Assembly (NCBI GenBank): GCA_030685235.1
Contig: MU839129.1
Location: forward strand, 1-64,000
DNA length: 64,000 nt
Origin: Copromyces sp. CBS 386.78
Lineage: Eukaryota; Ascomycota; Sordariomycetes; Sordariales; Sordariaceae
Direction: 5' to 3'
A model generated the notes under the pieces. That model ran no database searches and was not told the DNA's origin. It saw only the letters and a list, made by a program, of their open reading frames with translations. This document shows, in pieces, positions 45,138 through 53,800 of the stretch (the stretch's first letter is position 1; each line of letters opens with the position of its first letter). Made by a program: the position numbers and the translations under genes.

Positions 45138-45876
45138 AGACGAGGCGGTAGAGCGGAGAAAGCGGGTCAGAAATAGTCCTGAAATGGGGTTCGACGAGAG
45201 CTACGAGCATGGTCGGCGACAAGTGGTTCGTCATGATGAAAGAGAGTGCATAGCGCCGTGGCACTTACGTTCTTCACATATTATACTGGATGTTTTACCC
45301 CTTTACGATGATGCCTGTGTTGTCTCCATGACAAGCAGGAAGAAAAGCAGGGATGGAGAGGCGTTTGTTCAGATCTGGATCAAGGGTTGCGCATACATTG
45401 AAGGGGTTACGGAGTTTAAGGGAATCTTACTGGACTTTATTATAGGTGCTACTTGAGCATTCGATGCTTTCATACCTGCTGTTTTAGCATTAGGTATCAC
45501 GTTATAGATCCTTTTCGGTTCGTTCATTACCTTATGGTCTTCCGCGTGTCGTTTCGCATCGCGTTGGCGTTTTCAGAGCCTATATTTCCCTTCAAGTTGT
45601 CAAAATCGCCCACCACATAGCGAGTGGCCAGATGGATTTTGTTAGCTGATCTACTATAGTAAGACTGACAGTCATTTCAACTAGACATCACTGAGAGTTA
45701 CCAAGTGAACGACAGAGCGAAGACAAAAGAAGAATATCCCGAATACGTTGACATCTATCTGCATACGAAACTGCAAAACCGCCCCTTAAACTCTACCAAA
45801 ACATTACCTCTTGACCCAGAAACCCCAACCCTCCATGCATCACCACCCCAAGACAAAGCGACACCCACTCACCAAT
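45138..45876. other. Convergent intergenic region
   Basis: About 740 bases between the Sds3-like and dioxygenase-like genes; contains their 3' ends and no supported gene. Confidence 0.5.
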
Positions 45877-46773
45877 TCAAGGTCCAAAAACCAAGGCCCT
45901 AACCTCAATACTCTCCCTCCCCTCCGCATCCGCCCTCTGTCTCGGATCCTCAAAAGCCGTATGGGGCACCCTACCCCCCTTCACCTTCTCGTCTTTGCCA
46001 GTACCAGCCCAACTATCAAAGCACTCCAACAAGATCCTCTCATCCCCCGTCATCCCGCTCAAAAAGTGCCACTTCTGCCCCTCATTATGCAGCACCCCCG
46101 CCGTCTGGCCGGTATACCCATCATTATACCGATGTTCCACCGGCACGATATCTTTGTCCTTGACCGTCTGCGAACTAGCAAACGCCAAGGGAAAGGACTC
46201 GACAGGTCCCTTGTTTAGGGGTCTCCAGACGTTGACGATGCGGTACCGTCCCTGCAGTAGCTTCTCGGCTTCCTCAGGCGAGGAAGCATGTCGTCGCACG
46301 CGCTGGGCGGCTGAGAAGGCAGTTTGGTCGATGTGTACGCGCTGAACAGGGCCCCTGGGTGCAGCGGGGGTGGTGCGCCGGATTGTGTGGTCGAAGATGA
46401 TCACTTTGTTTGAGTCGGGGATTGTGTTGAGTAACAGGGAGGTGACTTCGGGGTAGTAGAGGGAGGTGATGGAGGCGTCGGAGGTGAAGTTTGAGCCTTG
46501 TTCCTTTTCCTCAGAGGACGGGGGAAGATGTTGGAGGATCTGGAAGGCGTCGTTGTCTAATGTGAAGGAGGTTTCGTGCCCGCGGATGTCGTGGATGGTG
46601 ACGGGGAGGGTTTGGTAAGAAAAGTTGCGCTCTGGAATACCCGGGGGAGGGTCGATGTTGTTGAAGGGGGTTGAGCCGTCCGTGGGAGGGACGTAGAAGT
46701 GGAGGGGGGCGACGACGTCGCCGCGGGGGACGCGGTCTTCTACGGTGGTGGTGGTGGTGGTGGTGGTGGCCAT
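45877..46773 (-). CDS. NvfI/CmcJ-like Fe(II)/2-oxoglutarate-type oxygenase family protein
   Basis: Intronless minus-strand frame of 298 residues starting MATTTTTTTTVEDRV; the upstream in-frame region is left out because the Thr-repeat start is the natural ATG. It follows the fungal family also called GA4-desaturase, AsaB or CmcJ related: VPRGDVVAPLHFYVPP, then LDNDAFQILQHLPPS, then VHIDQTAFSAAQRVRRH with the HxD pair. After these come RYRIVNVWRPLNKGPVESFP and WHFLSGMTGDERILLECFDSW with the second His, and AFEDPR near the end. Relatives act on secondary metabolites or remain uncharacterised. No biosynthetic gene cluster surrounds it, so the substrate is unknown. Confidence 0.87.
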   Translation of the reverse strand: MATTTTTTTTVEDRVPRGDVVAPLHFYVPPTDGSTPFNNIDPPPGIPERNFSYQTLPVTIHDIRGHETSFTLDNDAFQILQHLPPSSEEKEQGSNFTSDASITSLYYPEVTSLLLNTIPDSNKVIIFDHTIRRTTPAAPRGPVQRVHIDQTAFSAAQRVRRHASSPEEAEKLLQGRYRIVNVWRPLNKGPVESFPLAFASSQTVKDKDIVPVEHRYNDGYTGQTAGVLHNEGQKWHFLSGMTGDERILLECFDSWAGTGKDEKVKGGRVPHTAFEDPRQRADAEGRESIEVRALVFGP

Positions 46774-47856
46774 TGTGATCGTTTGGGAATGAGGAGTGGG
46801 AAATGTCTTGAGTGTTAAAGATGGTGCTTTAGTATCGTCGTCGCTGCTTCTGCTGCTGATTATCTTCCAAATCAAAAAGATGGGGGTGATGCGAGCTGGT
46901 TTATATCTTTGAATATTCACAATCAACAGTCCTCTCCTTCACATCACACTAAGCACAAGTAGAATGGTGAAGAAGACCTCACGGGTATGGACATTAGTAA
47001 AAATGGTGATGATTTCAAAGCAATGTGTGGATTATAGTTGTTCAACAAGTTTGACTTACACGGGCCCTTAACGCTGGGAAGGGGTAGAGAACCCCCCAAG
47101 TATAACGAATATGAAGCCATTCGCTAGCACGATCACGTCATGCGTAAAGGGTGCGCCCATGCCGTAATGCGATATCGGGAATAAACATCACAGGCCGCCC
47201 TTGGAGTGTCACTGCACGACATGATGGTTTCTTTCCAAATGGGATAAAAGTAGAATTAGTAATCCGGGTTGGGACGGTGTGATTTAGTAGAAAGACGGGC
47301 ATGTGCCCTCTGATGGGACTGATATCCCCATGGTAAACGCCCTTTGTGATGTGAGAATTGTATTGACATGTGGCGGCATGATTTCGACTTGGGTGTTGCA
47401 CATCTTCTGATAGTCAAAGGTCATTCAGTCTGAATCTCTAGACTCTCCAACATTATGCCGAGGCGATGACGTCGGCGCGAGAGGGGTCCGTGCCTGATTA
47501 AAGCGATCCTCAGCCTGCCTTGCCTGCCAGTTGCCCTGAAGACCGGGGTTTTGCCGAACCGCGGGGGACAGTTCGCGGTCACGTTCTCATTGGCCGGCAA
47601 TTACAGCTCTTGCTTGGCGACGGATCCAAAACCTGCCCCTGTCACCTCAACAACGACGGGGAATGCCAAAGTAAACAATTGCTAGCAGCATTCAGATTCG
47701 CACCCTTTTGGATAGAGGCTTTTTTATGCGCATGCGCCCTCTGCTGCATTCTTTGCTAACATTTACCTATTGCTTGACCATCCACTCCTTTACTTGCGCT
47801 GTATCCACCACCACCACCATCACACCGGGCCTCATGCGCCCACAACCAGGGCTGCC
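46774..47856. other. Divergent intergenic region
   Basis: About 1.1 kb upstream of both the oxygenase gene and the giant AT-hook gene. The giant gene's frame stays open upstream to 47770 but only through a TTG, so this part is treated as leader. Confidence 0.5.
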
Positions 47857-50800
47857 ATGGACGAGGACGAAGACGCGTCCATGATGTCGGTCGACGACAC
47901 TTCGACGTCCACGGATCCACTCCTCGAGACGGCCGCCACACCAGCCTCTCGCTCCGTGACTCCAGCGATCCCAACCCGCCAACCCGCGTCGGCGCGTCGC
48001 GGCCGCCCTAGAAACCAGAACCAGCCCACTCCGCGAACGCAGCGAGTCCAAGCCCTCCGAGAAAGCACGCCGCGAAAGCGCATGTTCGAATTGGACGTTG
48101 GAGACGCGCGATCGCCCCAGCGCTTGCTGGTCACCGTCGAAGCCGAAAGCTCGAGAGTCACCTCAAGAAGCAGTGTTAGTCGCCGTCTGTTTCAGCACTC
48201 GACGCCAACCGCTCGCAGCATCCGCGAAAGAGAGAGGACGACATCGGTTACGGTTCCCTTGCGCGGTATCGAGGATGACGGAGACGACGAGATTACTCGA
48301 CTTGGCGAATTTGTTACACCGAGGCCGCGCGGAAGGCCACCACGAACAGCTACTCCGGGGACAGCCTTGCGCTCCGAGACACCAAAGACGACGACTCGTC
48401 CGATGCGACCAGCGACCCCCGGTTTCCGACTGCGCGAGGCACGATCATCGTCCAAGGACGTCTTGGATTCGGATGTCACCATCGATTTCAGCAAGCTCGG
48501 GTTTACATCAGGAACAAAGCGGCGGATAAGCTTGACACCAGGGCCCAGCAGTCGTGCGCCAAAGCGGAGAAAGAACACATCGGGTACTTCGCCAGTGAGA
48601 CAGCCTAGTCTGCTGGGTCCGGGCTCTGCGCGAAGTAAGCGAGGCCGGCCGAGGAAGGATTCGATTGCGCACAATGAGTTTTCCGCCCTGATAGACCGAG
48701 ATCTTACGGCGCTCAAAGAAGACGACTCCGACCATGAGCCTGGGCCCCAAGCCGAATCCAGTCGCGACAAACAGAACCGAGACCGAAATCGAGATCAATC
48801 TGAAGAACACATCCGTCGCGAGCGCATTTTTCAACGAGTACCATCAAACGTTATCTTGGGCAATACAGGTGTTGGAGCTCCCTCGAGTGATGCCCCTAGG
48901 CCCGACGAGTCGGAAGGTGACCTATGGCTGGACAATTCCTTCAACCCACCTCAAGATACACCAGCCGCTCGAAGATGGAACGGGGCACCTAGAGCGCAAC
49001 CCTCCGGGGTCGAGCAGCTGCGACCGGAACCAGTGCGTCGAGAAACACCTCAGCTGGAGTCGGAGCTTTCGCATGGAGACGAGTACGTCGAATTCGCAGA
49101 CTTTGGTGGTGGCGAATCGCATAGCGACATCGAATCGGAGCTGGACGATGACAATGCGACACCGAGGGATACACCAGTTCAGCCAACAGAAACCAGGCTA
49201 CCAGGCGAAGAATTTACCATGATAGACCCTTATTCGCTACTATCTATGCAGCAGAACTCGAGCTATGTCGAGGAGCAGGGACACGAAGCGCAAAACGAGG
49301 ATACTCGCGATGGCGACACGACAAGCTTTTACATCAGCAAAACGATCAGGTCGTTACGAATAAGTCAGCAGGAACAGGAATCGGACGAGCGATCAAGTCA
49401 TAATAGGACAGCCGACTATTCTGTCAACCCCAATTTGACTACTACGCCACGGGCACCCATTCCCAGTTACGATTCGCTATATCGATATTCGACGGGGGAT
49501 AATAGGGGAGAGGCTGAGGTGGTGGAGGAAGTCGAACAGGAGGAAGCGCATGAGCGTGGAGCGTCTCCGGAAAAGCGTCACAGCCAAAGTTCACGACTGG
49601 AACAAGATTTGGGACGAGTGCCGGAACAGGAGGAAGAACGGGGCCCGGAACTGAATCACGAACCAGAATCGGAACTGGCGCTTGAGCCTGGGTCTGATGC
49701 CGAGTCTGAAGCTGGATTTGAGCCAAGGGCCGAATCAAGGGATGAACCTGAAAAGGAGGCAGAACCACAACATGAGCCTGAGCCCGAGCCAGAAGAATCC
49801 GACCTATGGTTTCGTCCAGAGCCACGAAAGCGACAACGACGAGAGCCGCAGAAGGAGAAACAACATGAACCGGAACCGGAACCGGAACCCGAGCCGAAAT
49901 CCGCGCCAGAATCCAGTACCTGGGATCGGGCAGAACAACGACAAGAACAGCGAAACCGAGAACAGATGGAATCGAACATTTTGCAACAGCGACAAACAAA
50001 TCGAACAAGTCGACTGGAACGCGAACGGGAATTTGAATTTGAGCCGATACCTGAAAATACGCCAGATTTCGAACCCTTTCCTGAACAACGGTCCGAATCA
50101 CCGCAAGAACCTGAACTTGAGCCCGTATCTGAATCTCACCATGAGGAAGAGCAGGAGCAGGAACAAGGGTTTGAGGGTAATTTGGCGTCTGAGCAGCAAC
50201 AGGAGGTTGGAGCAGAAGCACAACATGAGCAAGCACCACAGCCCAAGTCATGGTGGTCAAAGTCTCAAAACCAACAGAAAGCTCGGTCGCGTGAAAGAGA
50301 ACTGGACGTAAATGTTCATGGTAACGTTGGAGTGGATTCATCAAACCGATCTCGGGACTGTGACAACTTTGAAACACAGGAATCAAGCGTTCTATATCAC
50401 GGCCACCTTCGACAAGAGTCACGAGGCGCTCTGCCACCTGAACCATCAAGTCCGTTATTTAGAAAGTCCCAGACAGATGTTCAGCAACAGACAACAAAGA
50501 CAATTATCCAGCCCTCTGTTGAGCGGCCTTCATCTGTGAATAAATCCACCCCCTTTTATGCATCGAACAGTATTCTGACACCTGATGAGACACCATCTCC
50601 TGTCCCTCCAGAACCCCGAGACTACGACTTCCAGTACGATTTCGGTGCTCATGCCATCGTAGAGGCCGACGGCGACGAGGACGCCGAGCTTAACGATGAT
50701 GAGCAAAGACAGCCCACTGAGTCCGCCGAGCCCGCTCTAGACGAAGAGATGCCTTCTTCTCCTCCAACCGGAAGCTTTTCCCGACACCAGCAGCCACGCC

Positions 50801-53800
50801 CCGAACCTCCATTACGCCGAGCCCGATCGAACTCGAACGAAACCCCCGCCGACCGAGTCACATATTTAATCTCGCCAGGTCTTCCGGCACTCAACCCCCA
50901 GAATTTGATGCCCCCGCCCGACTCACAGAACCGGCCGGCTCTGTCTCCAATCATCAGAGCTGGTGAAGCACTGCGACAGGTAACCTCGGACCCTCCGTCA
51001 CCCCCAGGCAGGGGAAGCTTCTTGCGCAGCCCCTTCCGAGGGATGCCTGGCGTCCAAGACAGCCATTCGCCGTCACCGTCAGCCTCTAGGGCCTCTCAAT
51101 CCCAGCCTCAATCCCAGCCTCAACCTCAGCCCTTGCCCCAAGCCCAATTTGAAACCACCCCTAATCAGCCCGAAAGATCGGGCTTCGGCTTGTTCAACTC
51201 GATTAAAAATCTGGTAGCCCAAGGAGCGCAAGTCTTATCGCCAGGGAACGCCTCAAGGCAAGCTTCCGAAAGTTCAAGACAAGCATCGGCCGCTGCCGGC
51301 ACCACCACTAGTAGTCCCATGGAGATTGTCATGGACGACCCGTTCGGTCCAGATCCACCCGGTTCTTCTAGAGGAAGCACCGGGCGCAACTCGCTTTTTG
51401 GCAGCATGATGAGCAAGCGTGGTTCCGGCGGAAGTCAAGACGCCAGTGGCACTGCCAGTGCTAGTGTCAGCTTTGAGAAACGAGATCAAGCCAGCGCTAG
51501 TGCTAGTACTAGCTTTGAGAGACAAAGTCGTGCGAGTAGCGGTTCTGAGAGACAGGGTCATGGTTATAATGGGTTTGGAAGGCAAGCTGAAGAGAATGGC
51601 GGGTTTGGAAGAGGACGTCAAGGCGATGCTGGCTTTGGCAGCCATCGCGTAATTTTCGGCGAATCGCATGTTCAAGACAGCTTCAGCTTTGACAGACAAC
51701 GACAACCCAACACTGGCTTTGGAGAATACCGTGCTCAAGCTAGCACTAGCTTTGAAAGGCCGACACAAGCGGAGACTAGCTTCGGTGGACGAAGCCAAGC
51801 CAACACCAGCTTTGGCCGACAAGCCCATGCCAGCACAAGCTTCGACAGATCTCAGGCTCAGGCCAGCAGCAGCCATGCCATAAAACAACCTTCAGTGACT
51901 ACCAAGTTTGACAGGCAACACCAACCAAACACCAGCTTCGAACATCAGCAAGCTGAAGCTAGCACCACTCACGACAGACAAGCCCAAGCCGAGACTAGCT
52001 TCGCCAGCCAACGTCAAGCCAGCGCCATATCTTCTTCCACCAGACAACCTCAACCCAACCCCATCTTCGGCGGCACAACCAAGGCCGCTTCTTCGTTCTC
52101 CGAGCGCGAACAGCATGAACATGAACACGAAGCCATGGACTGGCAAGCAGAAGAAGAATCTAGTCACAGTCATGAAATCAACGTGACGCGTGACCGTTCC
52201 GCTTCCGCCAGCCTTGGTTTCCACCACGACAGCAGCCGCAGCCATCATGACAGCTCTGCCGGAGTTGGGGAACGTACTGCTACTCGGCAGGAAAGCTCTA
52301 CACGGGAAAACTCTACTCGTAAATCAGCATCAGTCAGAGAAGATCATCCTCATCGCCGGCAACCGAGCGAACCCGAACCCGAAGCTCGTGCTCATGGTTA
52401 TAGGGAAGTCGTCGAGACTGAAACGGTCACTGAGGAGAGAGAGGAGGAGCGAGTATGGGGAGGCTATGGGGGTGATGCTAGTGCCAAGGCCAGGTCCAGC
52501 GGCTTCAGGGAAAGTAGTAACAGTCATTCTGGTTCTAGGAGACATGAACGGCCGGAAACGTCTACTCGGGGATCATCAGTTAGAGAAGATCACCGGGAAC
52601 CCGAACCCAGAGCTCGCTTTAGGGAAACCGTCGAAGTCGAGACGGTGACCGAAGAGAGAGAGGAAGAGATAATCTATGGATATGGAGGCCACGGAGGTGA
52701 TGCCAGGGCTAGGTCCAGCTTCAGGAATAGTAGTCATTCTTCTGGGAGACATAGACATGGACGGGATGGTCAATCGCGGCATGGTTCTTCTCGGCATGGG
52801 TCTCGACAAGGGTCTCGCCACGTATCGGAAGAGCGGGAGACGGCAAGGGAAGAAGAGCGAGAACGAAGTGAGGGAAGGGAGCGGGGAAGGAGCAGGGAGG
52901 TGACGGAGGAGATTGTCGAAGAGGTACGGGAGGAGTATGAGCATGAGCATGAGAGTGGACACTATCACTCTGGTGGTCGCAGCCGACACGGGTCCTCCCA
53001 CTCTAACCGATCTGACCGAGGTAAAGCATCGTCTTCTTCTCGGCAGAGGTCGGAAGAGCAGGAGACGAGGACGAAGGACGATCGGGAAAGGAGAGAACGA
53101 GGGGAGAGAGAGGTGACCGAGGGAATCACGGAGGAGGTCCGGGAAGAATACGAGCACGAGCATGAGAGCGAACACTATCACACCGGTGGTCGTGAGGAGG
53201 CGAGCCGTCGACACGGGAGCAGCTCCCGCTCTAATCGATCCGACCGGGGTAAAGCCTCGTCTGCTTCTTCCTCTAGGGGACATGGTCACCGCCAGCCAAG
53301 CTCAGAACAGGAAGCGAGGAAAGTGCGGGAGGTTACGGAAGAGATCGTGGAGGAAGAGCGGCATGAGTATGAAGAGGAAAGAGGCGGTCGCCGCTCTAGT
53401 CACGTCGAAGAAAGTCATCGTCACTGGTCGCGCGGCGGGCCGCACGGGTCGCAGTCTAGTCGAGCTAGCGAGTCAACAAGGCAAGATGATCACCGGCGCG
53501 GCGGCTCAGGGGAGCGGGAAACCACCAGAGAGGCGACTGAAGTGGACGAGGAGGACGAGCGGCATGAGTACGAGGAAGAAGAAAGGGGTGGGCATTCCTC
53601 GGGTTATGTGGAAGAGAGCAGCCACAGACAACAAGAGTCCCAGTCTGATCGAGGCGGAGGTTCTTGGCGGCGTGACCACCAGCGAAGTTCGGCTGAGCGT
53701 GAAAGGGGAGAGGCGGAGGAAAGTCGAGATGACTTTGCGAAAGGAAGTCAAAAACACCGGACGAGTCGAGGTTCGGAAGCAAGTCGTCAAGGGGAGACCG

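Noticed and set aside
47770..47856. Extension of the giant protein upstream to TTG at 47770
   Set aside because: No ATG is available there; the ATG at 47857 has a good context (GCCATGG) and begins a typical acidic amino end.
49442..50449. Long minus-strand open frame opposite the giant gene
   Set aside because: It arises from the Glu/Pro-rich repeated coding sequence on the other strand and has a Val/Leu/Pro-biased shadow composition.
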